Positions 48,283-60,404 of a stretch of 64,000 nt of DNA are shown here, piece after piece. Both the position numbers and the translations under genes were made by a program. Every line of letters begins with the position of its first letter. Positions within the stretch are counted from its first letter, which is position 1. A model generated the notes under the pieces. The model saw only the letters and a program-made list of their open reading frames with translations, searched no databases and had not been told where the DNA came from. Source of the DNA: Pyrus communis (taxonomy: Eukaryota; Streptophyta; Magnoliopsida; Rosales; Rosaceae). The stretch is from the NCBI RefSeq assembly GCF_963583255.1, contig NC_084817.1:20379989-20443988 (forward strand). The letters are read 5' to 3'.

Positions 48283-48437
48283 TAGTGCTACAGTCTAGTG
48301 GTATTCCTTTTCAAGTGAGTGGTCTTAAGTTCGATCCTCGCCAAAGGTAAAGTTGAACCATATTGTTATGGCAAGCCCATTGTAAGGCTTAGCCCACTCC
48401 CCCACTTAGTGTAGATACTATCGTTTGTTAAACATAA
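48283..48437 (+). mobile_element. Au-like SINE
   Basis: TGCTACAGTCTAGTGGTATT (A-box region) and CTTAAGTTCGATCCTCGCC (B box) are followed by TTGAACCATATTGTTATGGC, AGGCTTAGCCCACTCCCCCA and the diagnostic 3' end GTGTAGATACTATCGTTTGT, typical of the Au SINE family. It lies inside the repeat array. Confidence 0.78.
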
Positions 48438-49593
48438 AAAATAAAAAAAATAAACACTCATGGTTTTTAGCCAATTTTGCAAATTTGGACATAAATCATC
48501 ATTCAATCTATTTATTTGCACATTCGCTTCACCGTGAAGTTTTGAAAATTAAGGTAAGACATTCCGTGAATATTCTTGGGGGTGGAACCCTATTTTAACC
48601 ATGTTTAGGGCCTCACAACTATTTTTTTTTACTTTTCGGCTTAAATACTCTACTAAATATATATTTATTGCCCAATAAAATGTAAATTTGCTTCCAAATG
48701 TCTTATAAAATTTTCCTTAATACTCACGGAAAATAATTCGCGAAAATAAAAAAATTGCATTTTTCACAAAAAAACGTGGATGTTAGGCGGGCTTGACGAA
48801 CGCAAAACGAAGTGGACTCCGCGCACGTAGAACGAAGCAAACCCAGTCGTGCTTTAATCATCGTTCAATCTATCCATGAAGTTTTGAAAATTAAGGTAAA
48901 ACATTCCGTGAGATTCTTGAGGGTAGAACCCCAGTTAGCAATGTTTTGAGCCTCACTACTATATTTTTCACTTAATTGCTTAGTTTTCATATTAAATATT
49001 CTACTAAATATACATTTATTGCTCAGTAAACCGTAAAACTGCTTCCAAATGCCTTATAAAGTTTTCTTCAATATTCATAGAAATATTTCCCAAAAATAAA
49101 AACTTTGAAATTTTAACAAAAAAACGTGCGTGTTAGGTAGGCTTGACGCATACAAAACGAGACGGACTCTACGCACGCAAAACAAGGAAAACTTGGGGGC
49201 ATAGAAAGCGAGGCAAGCTTCTGGCATGCGAATGGAGGTTGGTTCTACACATGCAAAACGAGGCATGATTCTCGTGCAAACTGAGGTTGCTCAAGGCATG
49301 AAAAACGAGGCACATGCGAGCTGGCACATTGAAAACGAAGATATAAATCTAAATATAAAGGTATTTGAATCTACATAAAGTAACATAGGAAGAAAAGAAA
49401 ATTCAATGAAAAAAGAAAGTTATCGAAAGATCCAAACAAATTAGGTGTTTTGGTATCATGGTATTATTGCTGTAAAGTACAATAAGTCGTGGGTGTGATT
49501 TGATAGAAACTAGCAATTATCGCTAAATCCAAACGCTTGAAACACATTTTCCCTGCTGCCGTGCATTCACTTCCTTTTCCAAATATTTAAAAG

Positions 49594-49914
49594 AAGGCTT
49601 TATAGCCAAAATGGTCCATGAGATTTTCATAATTTCTCACTTTGGTCCTTGAGATTTAAAATCAATAGAAGTGATCTCTAAATTTGTCCACCATCAATAA
49701 TTTTGGTCATTCCATGACAAATTATATTAAATAAGGACCAAAATGACAAAAATGCCCTCAATTTAATAAACAATGGGCCAAATGATTTGACAAAAATGAA
49801 GGGTATTTTTGTTAGATTTTTCATGGAAGGATCAAAATGGTTGATGGTGGACAAACTCAAGGACTACTTCTATTGATTTCAAATCTCAGGGACCATTTTG
49901 GCTAAAAAAACCTT
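49594..49914. mobile_element. MITE with long inverted repeats (AGCCAAAATGGTCC family)
   Basis: The left end AAGGCTTTATAGCCAAAATG mirrors the right end CATTTTGGCTAAAAAAACCTT (last 19 bases), and the inversion continues inward (GAGATTTAAAATCAATAGAA against TTCTATTGATTTCAAATCTC). Flanking AAAAG on both sides may be the target duplication. A diverged relative lies at 58225-58560. It has no coding capacity. Confidence 0.75.
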
Positions 49915-51630
49915 AAAAGAATGTTATGGGACCAGATTTATATCCCATCTTTTCTTAATTCCACACCACATTTTTACCAGAATTACAATTTTGTAGGATA
50001 TTTTAGGTTTGACTCACCCAAAGATAGTTTTGCAAAAATTTATATAAATTTTAAATTATTAAGACATTGAATATATACGAATGTACTACAAAGACACACT
50101 AATTTAATTCAACGGTCATATGGTTTTGAAGTTGAGTGATTTTTGGTAGACAAGATACTTGAGGTAAGATATAAAAGATAAACGGCCGAAGCAGTGAAAT
50201 ATAGTAAAGACTAGACCCTATAAAATCGCGTATTAAACGCGTGCGCCACCAAATCTTAACTTGTAAATATATATATGTTTTTCTTTAGTACAATATATAT
50301 TTTCACCAAGAAGTGAAATTTTTGGCTAAGCGACACAAAAATTCGTTATAACAGATTAGTATCAAACTTGCAAATTTAAACCTAAGGCCTCTCCATATAC
50401 ACGTACTTACAAGTGGAGGTATATTTCATTTATATGTTTTAGAAATCACTAATGGGAAGTGTTATTGACACTCCAAAAATCTCATTCTACACTCCTCACA
50501 AGTGTATTTTTCTTTCTAAATATAGAAAGTTTGAAGTGTCAATAACAATTCCCATCACTAATTTTCTTACCAAAATGTTTGAAATAAAATATGTTAGAAT
50601 ATAGAGTCCCCACACCTAGTCTTGGGTCCAATAAAATTTAATACCCGATAAATTAATAACTTCGATAGTTAATACTTTTGGCCGATCCCAACTTAGGAAT
50701 AACAAGCTAAATTGATACTTTGGTAAATTTATAAGATAATACATTATAAAAATTAATCATATACATCCCACGTGATATATAAATTAATAATTTTATAATT
50801 TATTTACTCCTTTAAGATGAGAAACCATTGTTGTTTGTATGATGTGTTGTGTTACAACAACTTTTGTCTATTTAAATAAGTTTTGCTTGATTAAATGTTC
50901 ATAAAATGGAATAATATAACATATTGAAATGTGATATACTTTTGAAAAAAATTAAGTAAATTTACAAATTTTATTTTGTTAAACAAATACATAAAATTAT
51001 TAGTTCATAACACAAAAAACTAAATTCGATGTACAAATATATTTTATTTGCGTATATTAAAAGATTGTAACTAGCCCCAGGACCAAAAAGAGGAACTTGC
51101 ACAAGAGGCATGCCAAACCATGACTTTGGCTTCTCACATAACTTGGGATTCTTAAAAAGATTTTTGAAACCTTTGAAAAAAAAATGAGGGGACTCGGAAA
51201 TTAAACTCTGACGAGCCTAATAACGTGATCTTGTAACTAAATAAAATTGCATTAAAGTGAATGGTTGTATGAGCGCCCGCCACAATAAACCAAACTATAG
51301 TTTCACTTTTCATCAAATACTAGCAGCAAACTTCAGTTTTATTTTAATTACCATAATTCACTAAAAATTTTCATACAACCACCAAACCAAACTACAGCAT
51401 TCGTGTATGTGTTTTGACATCTTTGCAACTAGCTAACATGTAGTTCCCTAAAAATTAAATGGCCCCTTCCATCGAAAGAGAGAACTAATCATAGTAACAA
51501 TAAGGGGAGACCAGCGTCGATCTAATTAACTAAAACCTTTTGGGTAAACCAGGTTTCAGTTCCCAACACTGTTGTCCAAATCTGCTGCTATAAACTTTGA
51601 AGGGCAGAGACCTTCCGATGCCCGACGTTG
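49915..51630. other. Intergenic spacer downstream of the CPR gene
   Basis: AT-rich DNA with no gene recognised. The only discrete element is the small MITE at 50454-50553. Confidence 0.65.
50454..50553. mobile_element. 100-bp Mutator-type MITE with a 9-bp target duplication
   Basis: The ends GGGAAGTGTTATTGACACT and AGTGTCAATAACAATTCCC are inverted repeats. The 9-bp flank ATCACTAAT is exact on both sides (50445-50453 and 50554-50562). Nine-base duplications are characteristic of Mutator-like elements. Confidence 0.82.
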
Positions 51631-51631
51631 A

Positions 51632-51632
<1 letters not shown>

Positions 51633-51682
<50 letters not shown>
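51633..51682. repeat. (TA)n microsatellite just downstream of the CPR stop codon
   Basis: About 25 TA units, roughly 55 bp downstream of the CPR stop (51739-51737 on the minus strand), so within the 3' UTR or its end. Confidence 0.93.
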
Positions 51683-51685
<3 letters not shown>

Positions 51686-51736
51686 CGAATGTTGTTCTGA
51701 AAGATGATACAAAAAAGGCAAAGAAGGAAGGCAATA

Positions 51737-54700
51737 TCACCAGACATCTCTAAGGTATCTTCCATCCATCTGAAGTTGTTTCACTCTAGCTTCTGCCTTC
51801 GTTGAGTCCACCCTTTCCTGAAATTTTTTTTGCCAGCAATAACTAGTAAACAAACACGATCTAACTCGACAGCAAATAAGACAAGCAATCAACGAGCTCT
51901 AGCACCATCTTAAATATTGTTTTTATTCTTTCTTTTGTTTTGGAAAATACCAACTTGGAAGAAATTGGATGACTAACAGTTGGTGAAAGCTTTGCTCCCT
52001 CCTAGAATTCTATAGCCGTGTGCACATTCTGTAGCTATTTTATCTGTTTACGGGATTCATGTGTGTACATTCTGTAGCTATTTTATCCATTTACGGGATT
52101 TATGTGTGAGTGTGTGTGTGTGTGCGTGCGCCTGAGAGAGAGAGAGTGAGAGAGAGAGAGAGAGAGAGATTGGCACCTGCTCCTGGACAAGGGTATGCAA
52201 AGTCCGATGAACGTCTCTAGCCATTCCTTTGGCGTCACCACATACATAAAAGTATCCCCCTTGAGATACTAAGTCCCACGTGTATGCTGCCTGAATATGG
52301 ATAAATTGGTGCAACCGTTAGGTTTTCTCTCTAATTAAGAGAGACCGCTATCTATCGCTTTATTTAGAAAATGATAATAAAAAATTAAGAGAGACCACTT
52401 TGTGCTTCCCACAAATACTTACCTTCTCCATCAGTTTATGTTGAACATACTCCTTTGTTGGTCCCTCACGTGAGAATGCAACAATTAGTTCAGACAACAC
52501 ACCTTCTTCCACAAAGTTATTTAACTCATCTTGATAAATGAAATCCTACAAAAACAAAGATCCAGTATATATTTATCCATCCACCACAAGCACAAAGTAT
52601 TCCAAAATATCAACAAGTCCAAAAAGGCAACGTAATAATATTTACCATTCTGCGGTTTCTGCAACCAAAGAAGAGAAGTGCAGGCCCTAATTGAGCACCC
52701 TCCCTTTTCAGGGCCATCCTTTCCTAAAAAAAGAGAAATTATACTTTATCTCCCTGTTTTTTTCAACAAATAAATTATGAAAACTCAGACTTGTAATGCA
52801 ATTTTAAACCTGTAGAAATCCTCGGAAAGGTGCGAAGCCTGTACCAGGCCCCACCATGATAATAGGGACTGAAGGATCAGCAGGTAGCTTGAAATTGGAT
52901 TGCCTAATAAAAATAGGAGCCCAGCTACTGTTATGGCTTTTCTCTAGAGGAACTGCATTCTGATTTTATTCAAAACAGTTCGCTGTTAGATACAAGCAAA
53001 GCCTAAGTTGTGCTGTAAGAGTATGGAAGGTTTTGGGATTTCAAAAACCAAAACAATTAGTGATAAGAAGCAGACAAGGGGCTGCATAGTCACAATCGGA
53101 ACTACCTTCATCCAGAACGAACACACTCCTTTGTGAATTCTGCCAGTTGGCGTTGGACCATAAACTAAAGCACAGGTTACATGAACACGATGGGGTGCAA
53201 ATCTGTTGGAAGCAACAATACTAGTCAAGTTTCTAAATATCTAATTAATTTATAGAAATAATATGACCTTAGCAAAGATGGTGACGGGAAATCACCTTGG
53301 TGAAGATGATATGGAATAGTAACGAGGCTGTAAGCGAGGGGCTACTGCAGCAAAAAACACACCAAGTGGAGGCTTCGCTGATGGGAACTCAGCCATTACC
53401 TCAACAAGACTTCTCTGACTTCCAACAATCCATTTTGAGTACTCATCCTGAATGGTGGAAGGATGTGATATGAGTATAGATGAAGTATAAAAACAATATG
53501 AAAACAGAACCAAACATTCTAAGACGGTTTGCATGATTGTCAACCTTCCCCTGAGGTGATGATAAAAATTTAAGTCTTTCTGCTTCACTCGGTTCAACGG
53601 CATGTGCAGCCAAAGCAAGTAGAGCAGCCTGACAGTATAAATCATTTAAAAGAAATCAATAGTAATATAAACAAGAATAAAACCAACATAAGAAAAAAAG
53701 TTAAATGAAAGCCAATCACAACAAAAAACATGAAGATCACCTTCCGAGGTGGGTTCAATAGATCAGCATAACGTGCCAATGCAGTGCGGACTGTGCACGG
53801 ACCAGGAAACGGAGGCGGTAATGAGCTTCCAAGAGACGTGCCATCATCATTATCAGTATGTATGGAGAATAGCAAATCTAAAGGTTGGCCCAAAAACCTT
53901 GCAGCTTCTTCAACTGTTTCATCACAATTATCTGCATAAACACCCACATGGTCTCCAGTTTCATATCTGAAAAACAAAGTAAACAGTTTTGAGCAAGAGG
54001 TTGATAATGCCAGCATTAAAAGAGAAAAAAACATCATTTCGATCTATAATAAAAGGGAACTCAAGCAGGAACCCCTTGCTTTTGGGCTCAGACACCAATT
54101 AATTTCGGTCACCACAAATTAACTACACAAATGGCAGATTTCTTTCTTTACTGTAATGCAGGAAAAGACAAATGTAAAATCCGTTATCAACGACATACTA
54201 ACATGAACAACAGCTAAATAAGGAACACAGTATGCATTGGAAAATCATTTTACAAAGAGTTACCCGCACTAAGCCTCTGCTTTTCGTTTGGCAAGTTTGG
54301 TGGATAATACTCATGAATATAATTAGTTAATGTAATGATACACCTACAATTGACGAATGTTATTATTCTTATGAATATTTGGAAAGAATACTTTACTAAA
54401 CGCAAACTCACAAACTATACGAAAGATGCACAAAAATTCCATTTATATGTGAAAAAAATATCAGCCTATCTACACAAACCATTTCTATTTTACATTTGAC
54501 AGAGATGAAAGCATCAATATCCACCTATCACCAGTCTATAAAAGATTTAAAATAAAATTAAAAAGAAGTGGGTACATATATGAACTTACGTAATACCAGT
54601 TCCAGAGATATCAAACTCCAGATGGATGCAAGAGCGGTCAGACTCAGGTTTGTGAAGCTCTCTTTGAACAGCAACATTAACTCTTTAGGAAAGAAATGCA

Positions 54701-57531
54701 GCAAAAAAATTAGTGAAAGAAAATAAAACTGGATAGAAAAAAGGGGAAAATAAAAGAATAAGCCAATTTTACTAAAATGTAATAATTGCTAGAGAAACAA
54801 GGAATGCACAATCTATAAGTACCTGCAAGGATGGTGAATATCGAGAGACGCATTCCCATTAGCCATATTCGACTGACTGTCCTCATAAGAGGTAACAACA
54901 CTAGGGTCATGAATAACAACTCTATATTCTGGAATTACGGCTGTATATGGAGTAGCCGCAGAATTTGTATCATCTTCATCTCGGAGGAATAGATCCAACT
55001 CAGGCCACAATGATTCCCTCCTAAAGAAGAACCCAAACATTACAGTTAACGCAAGCAAAAAAATGTAGTCATACTAATACTTCCCAAAAATTAGATGCTA
55101 TCTTAAAAGGAGCAATCGAGAAAAGAATGACAACAGGACTACAGCATACCAAGCAGAAAAATCGTCCTCAATGCATTGATCATCATCACCTAAGCCAACG
55201 GGAACAAGACGCTTTGCACCTGCATTAACCACAAAGTTGCAAATTCAATAAAAAGTTATCAGATTTGGCGATTGAAATAAGCTACACAGAAAACAATGAT
55301 ATACAAAAACTAAAATGTAAATCAGAAAACCTCAATCTTAATTCCTAACCTGTTCTTCAACAAAATAAGGAGAAGTGCAAACATACCAACTTGGTTCACA
55401 GCTAGTAATATAATACTTCGGACTTGTTTGGGACTGCCAATGGGAAGATATGAACATGTAGAAAGTTTTAACAAACATCCAAGTGCTTCCTAGAAAATCA
55501 CTTGGAAGTGCTATCTACGCTTTTCCACATGCAATCCCAAACAGGCCCTTAATCACAACCAAATACCATACACAAACACATAACTGAATAATACAAAACG
55601 AAAAGTGCCAGTCTTTACACAGAATGCTAAATTGAAAATTCCCACTGCGATCTTACACTATGTATGTGATTAATCATACTGAAATGCAAGCGACAAGGTA
55701 CACAAGTTTTCATTCAATAGCAATGCAAGAGAGAAAGCAAATTTAGTTATACCTTCTTCACTAAGTTGATCATCAACCACTTTTCCTATCTGCTTCAATA
55801 AGGATGTCATCAGAAGACGCAATACTACAAAGAATTAATGGAAAAAGACATAGTATTGATTTTACCTTATTGAAATGTTCATATTGTCGGTTACCCAGAC
55901 CAAAAACACCATATTTTAGATGTTGAAGCCAGCTACCCCTATCTTTTCCCTGAAATAAAACCATGAGATCTAAATGTATTAAATGACAATGAAAATGTCA
56001 TGGTTGTGTATAAACAATAAAGCTACCAACCTCCGTAAACCATTTGTAAAATCTTGCTGCATTATCAGTTGGCTCCCCATCTCCATAACTACAAAGTAAG
56101 GTCAAGTATATTGAACGCACTATTAGCAAGACCATTAAGAATCTAGAAATAACATAAGTATGGGTAAATGTGTATCTTACGTGGCCAACATAAAAAATGC
56201 CAAAGTCTCTTTCTTCAGTTTTTCTTCATATGTATCATCATCCTCAGCATAGTCATCCTATTCAACCATAAGCAAATATAACTTATCGTATACTCCATAT
56301 TATGCAGTTCGTCTAGCAACGATGCAATACAAAAAATCAGTTCCCATCTTACATACCAGGTCGACAACCTTCACAGCAGCTTTCTCATATCTAGCCTTGA
56401 TCTCCTCAGCCAAAGCCTATGTTCACATTAAAAACATAACAGTTAGAAAGTAAAAAAATTCCTACAAGAACACTATAAACTATTCTGTTATCTATGTTGT
56501 AAATTCAGAATCCGTACAGATAACTTTTGGTTATGTGCACTTCTGTACAATTGAGAAATCTATATTAACATATTACCACATTCATGATCCATGGTTTGAC
56601 TCCCAAATGGCGTCAGAACCCACTCACTTTCTTAGTACAATGAAGCTGTCATGAATTCATCAACTGTACAATTCACTAAGTTGCTCAAACCAAGAACACC
56701 TGAAGTGTAAAACTGACGTGCACTATAGCCATGAACATTTCAACCTGCCTTTTTCTCCTATGGTTCAATCTCTAGGGACCTAAAGGTCAACACATTAACA
56801 AGTGCACCATTTCATTTCCATTTCTTGCCATGAAAAGCCAAAAGTTCGAATTACCATGGTACTTTTGAAATCATCTACAGAAACTGGCGATCTTGCCTCT
56901 AGAGCAAAAATCCAAAGCTGACTCTTCGTCGTAGGCTCGCAGAAGCACGCAAACATATAGAGTTCTAACCAGATCCTAAATAAAAATCTTAACCCGAATC
57001 GTTACTTTATGACAAACCACTATTATGTCCACTACTCAGCTGTCCCAATTCAACAACATTTCCCTGAAATCCAATCTTACCATCAAACTCCTATGAAAAA
57101 CAAACCAACCCAAAATCTAAAATCCCAACAAAGCTCACCCCCTTTGATCACAACCACAAACTATTTGCAAATCATTTGACACGAAAATCTTGGTGTTTAA
57201 CACAAAGCACATAAATTCAACCAAAATAGTTTACCTTAGCGAAACCCTCAGCTGTACCAGTCTGAGTTCCATAGAAGATCGTGACCCTAGACTTCCCCGC
57301 TGCAACATCAAACTCGTCTTCCTCCTCCTTCACCTCAAGCGGCTTGGGCACCACCAGCTGCTTCACCTCCCGGCTCCGATCAGACGATCTCCTCCACACC
57401 AGCACCAAAACCCCAATTATCAGTGCAATTGAAGTCGTCGCAATCACCACCACCGTGTCCGTCACCGAACCACCGAACGAAACCCCTAGCACCGACTCCA
57501 ACGCGCGTACCAAATCCGAATTCGAACTCAT
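51737..57531 (-). CDS. CPR: NADPH-cytochrome P450 reductase (692 aa, complete)
   Basis: It passes electrons from NADPH through FAD and FMN to microsomal P450s at the ER. Eighteen exons (minus): 57531-57235, 56416-56357, 56257-56181, 56088-56031, 55949-55866, 55789-55753, 55219-55150, 55020-54823, 54682-54590, 53966-53741, 53628-53545, 53447-53296, 53202-53106, 52959-52810, 52723-52646, 52545-52423, 52290-52177 and 51817-51737. All phases fit and sum to 2079 nt. An N-terminal anchor ([20 protein letters not shown], residues ~27-46) is followed by FMN motifs [11 protein letters not shown] (~86-96), [17 protein letters not shown] and [15 protein letters not shown] motifs are [23 protein letters not shown] and [15 protein letters not shown] motifs are [31 protein letters not shown] and [14 protein letters not shown]. 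The last residue is the conserved Trp. The length and the lack of a Ser-rich N-terminal extension fit class I plant CPRs (ATR1-like). Confidence 0.97.
52018..52170. repeat. 43-bp duplication, (GT)n and (GA)n tracts in the last CPR intron
   Basis: GTGTGCACATTCTGTAGCTA at 52018 recurs as GTGTGTACATTCTGTAGCTA at 52061. After these come a GT run (about 52107-52123) and a GA run (about 52135-52169) ending beside the donor of exon 17. Confidence 0.88.
55416..55551. mobile_element. Small MITE in a CPR intron
   Basis: GGACTTGTTTGGGACTGCC at the left mirrors GCAATCCCAAACAGGCCC at the right. About 136 bp, no coding capacity. The termini resemble the TTGTTTGGGA-type plant MITEs. Confidence 0.6.
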
Positions 57532-57534
57532 CCT

Positions 57535-58224
57535 GAAATCTCTGTCAGTCAAAGCTCGGAACCCGAATCCCCTGCTCTCACTCAGTTATCCGTGAACTGA
57601 ATCGCTGGTAATGGTGAAGGAGCTACGGAGTCCTCTCGGGTTCGATCACTTCTATGGCAGCGCAGCGAGGTTGGTAAACGAGATTGTGAGAGAGATTTGA
57701 CCACAAATTATTCAGCCGGTTTTATATTTATTTTAAATATTAAATATAAAAGAAAATATAGAAACGAGAAAAAAGAGGGCTTTTTGAAACTTCAATTATA
57801 GCAGGAAACTTTCATGGGCGTTGATTTTTACGCCTCTTTTGTACTTTTTTTTGTTTTTTTTTTTTTTTGAGCGATCGGACTTTTTGGAGTTGACAAAATC
57901 GGAAACCTCTTTAAAACTTTCTATTTTCTACTTTTGGATCCTTTATTTACTTTCTAGTTTCTACTAATTTTTCTTGTTAAATGATAAATTTTGTTAGATT
58001 AAATGTTAAATTAGTTATCCACGAAATTTGAATCTATATCATTATGCAATAGCTCAACTCTTTTCTACTACTATAATAAAATGTCACTTGCTTTTGTTGG
58101 TTTCTTTCTACTAGTTTCTAGTTTTTTCCTTTATTTATTTATTATTTAATACCTTTTGATTTTATACGGCTTAAAACCAGAGTTTTGATTCATAATTTGA
58201 CAATAATATATGCTTCATTTTAAT
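57535..58224. other. CPR 5' leader and upstream region
   Basis: The CPR 5' UTR and promoter (minus strand) lie upstream of 57531. GGTTTTATATTTATTTT at about 57720 reads on the minus strand as AAAATAAATATAAAACC, a possible TATA region about 190 bp from the ATG. Beyond this is AT-rich spacer with no gene seen. Confidence 0.4.
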
Positions 58225-58560
58225 ATAATTTTTTTATAGTTAAAATGGTTCTTGACATTGACATAAATTCTCACTTTGAATCATAAGATTTGAAATCAAT
58301 AAAAGTGATCTTAAGTTTGCCTACAGTTAATCATTTTGATTATTTCGTAAAAATATTTGTTATAAAGAACCAAAATGAGCTAAAATAATTTGACAAAAAT
58401 TGAGAGTACTTTTGTCATTTTCTCTTTTTATTTGACAGAGATTTTTTTTTACATAATGAACAAAATGATTGATGTTAAACAAACTCAAAGATTACTTTTA
58501 TCAATTTTAAATCTCAATGACCAAATTGAAAAGTTATACCAATCTTATAAACCATTTTAA
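58225..58560. mobile_element. Diverged MITE related to 49594-49914
   Basis: It shares with the other copy, in the same order: TTCTCACTTTG, GATTTGAAATCAATAAAAGT, TGACAAAAATTGAGAGTACT, GATTGATGTTAAACAAACTC and TTTTAAATCTCAATGACCAA. Termini have decayed and target duplications are not clear. Confidence 0.6.
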
Positions 58561-58702
58561 ATACAAAGCATTTTAATATACTTGGTAACTTTTACGAGCA
58601 TAATTTGTAATGTGTCTGGTGAATAAAATGGAGTGTAACTTAAAAGTAACGGGAGTTAAATTTTTATTATTAATGTAAAGATAAATACCTATTATTAACG
58701 TA

Positions 58703-58814
58703 AAGATAAATACTCGTCAATTAACCCGTGTAATATAAACGGAATACTACAAACGTTTAAGATAAATACTCGTCAATTAACCCATGTAATATAAACGAAA
58801 TACTACGCGTTTGT
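58703..58814. repeat. 56-bp tandem duplication
   Basis: AAGATAAATACTCGTCAATT begins at 58703 and again at 58759. The second copy differs at a few bases (for example CCCGTG against CCCATG). Confidence 0.88.
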
Positions 58815-59213
58815 TTTAAACGTAATAATTAAGTACTCTACAACAAAAGTTAGAGTGGGATTAAATTATAAATGTGATTTTGCTTCTTTTGACACTACTT
58901 CTTTGGAAGTGTCGAAAACATCTTATGACTCAGGTGCCTCTAGTTTTTCGGCTTTTATTGTACCCCTCATTTGCTTTAGGACAATTTTTCTGATGTGGTC
59001 ACATTTTTTTATATATTGAAAGGAAAAAGAAGATAAAATTAATAACGAAAACAACATAATACACATACGTAAGCACAATTAAAAATAAGGCATTGCTATC
59101 TATGCACTCTTTTTAGTTTTTATATATTTTTTTTAATTTTCGGCGGTCGAATCAACTTAAGTGAAAAAAATCAATAGTCAAATTGACAAAAGTGTGTAGG
59201 AAAAAAAAATGAA

Positions 59214-59376
59214 TGACACACCCCGACCCAGAAAGTCCACTTGGACCCTGAATCGAGCTGTGCTGGCTTCGTCACCTGGATGCACTATCACATTTTATGG
59301 CTTCGTCACCTTCCAGGTGACGGCCAGCACAGCTCGATTCAGGGTCCAAGTGGACTTTCTGGGTCGGGGTGTGTCA
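59214..59376. mobile_element. Palindromic 163-bp mini-element made of family A LTR termini
   Basis: Two perfect 53-bp inverted arms (59214-59266 and 59324-59376) surround a ~57-bp centre. The right-hand ~95 bp is almost identical to the 3' end of the family A LTR at 40343 (shared ACTATCACATTTTATGGCTT, CGTCACCTTCCAGGTG and GGGTCCAAGTGGACTTTCT). The left arm is the inverted copy of that same end. A 5-bp target duplication ATGAA flanks it (59209-59213 and 59377-59381). It encodes nothing. The transcript or single strand would form a strong hairpin. Confidence 0.9.
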
Positions 59377-59381
59377 ATGAA

Positions 59382-60109
59382 TGTATGAACAACACTATTC
59401 ATTTTATTTTAAAAAACCCGAACTAGTATAAGCATGATTCTTGGTTACTCTCACCTTCCTAACAACTAATTATTTAACTTGTAACGTTACCGCTCTACCA
59501 ATATATAAGTTGTTTCTAAACTTAGATTTTGCATGCATCTTTGTGAAATTAATTTTTATTTTTTTTGAAATAATTGTGAAATTAATGAAAATAAACTAGA
59601 AGCTAAGGGGATGCCACGTGTTTGAGATCCAACCTCTATTTGCATGCCCTTACAACCGGTATTGGGATGTGAGACGTGTAAAATCGTGAACCGGAATAGG
59701 TCGGACCAGTTCAGACCGGTTTGGAAAAGTTTGACATTGTTCCAATCAAATTTGGTTCAAAATTTGTTGGTTCGGATCGATTCAGTTTCAAAGTCCAGCA
59801 TAAGCCCAAGGTTTTGGCTTTAGGCCCAAAATCCAAACAGTAAGTGAAGCCCAATACCCCAAATTATTTACTTGGCGTAGAACTTCAATGAATTTGACCG
59901 TTTGCTGGTATTGAATTTATTTTACTTTATGCTATTTGTTTTGACTTCATTGAGGTTTGTAATTGAGGGGTCTCTTTACTTTTTTTTTTTAACAGACAAT
60001 TGAATCGTTGAAAGGCAATGATGAGTGAGTCCTTCAAATGATCTCTTAAATAAACTCATTTGAGAGATTCCTTAATGGAAAGGCAAACTCTTTATCAGCA
60101 ATGAATTAT
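59382..60109. other. Intergenic spacer
   Basis: No gene recognised; AT-rich with a poly-T run at about 59982. Confidence 0.55.
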
Positions 60110-60270
60110 TACGCAAAAATTGGCAATCTCAAGTCAACAACGTTCCTCGCTTTGCAAGGGTCAAGGGGAACGTCTATTGTACATAGCTTTACTCTTACTT
60201 TGCAAATAGATTGTTTTCACGATTCGAACCTGTGACCTTTTGATCACAAGGGACCAACCTTTCTGTTGCG
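60110..60270 (-). mobile_element. tRNA-derived SINE fragment
   Basis: The minus strand has GGTTGGTCCCTTGTGATCAA, then GTCACAGGTTCGAATCGTGA (B box), then AACAATCTATTTGCAAAGTA, TGTACAATAGACGTTCCCCT and a second GCAAAGCGAGGAACGTTG. This TGCAAAG...GTACAATAGAC body is a common plant SINE pattern. Ends are approximate. Confidence 0.6.
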
Positions 60271-60404
60271 CATTGAATTATTAGACAATGGTGTTAATTT
60301 TGTTTGCTATTTTGCGGATTGTGTTGGATTCTATTGGGGTCTCAATCTGGCAAATGGCTTAACAACACAGATGATGATTTTGTTTTCACTAAATTGTTGC
60401 CCAG

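Larger units (their letters stand above)
40970..49420. repeat. Diverged tandem array of a ~300-bp non-coding unit, split by LTR insertions
   Basis: A module recurs in the same orientation at about 41455-41794, 43917-44215, 44890-45175, 45215-45413 continuing at 48162-48260, 48495-48785 and 48855-49135. Landmarks are TTCAATCTATTTATTTTCAC, AAGTTTTGGAAATTAAGGTA, GAGGGTAGAACCCC, CTTCCAAATG and AATGCTCACGGAAAAT. Larger modules also recur: ATACGATCGGTA with CTTCATACCGATC (41030 and 44490), and ACTCAAATAAAGTAAC (41333 and 44767). Without the inserted LTRs the spacing between long modules is about 1.3 kb. There is no coding content. The origin is unknown; it could be a minisatellite or the remains of a large non-autonomous element. 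Confidence 0.7.

Noticed and set aside
54285..54415. Possible MITE in a CPR intron (GTTTGGCAAG and ACTAAACGCAAA)
   Set aside because: The terminal similarity is short and imperfect and no target duplication is visible.
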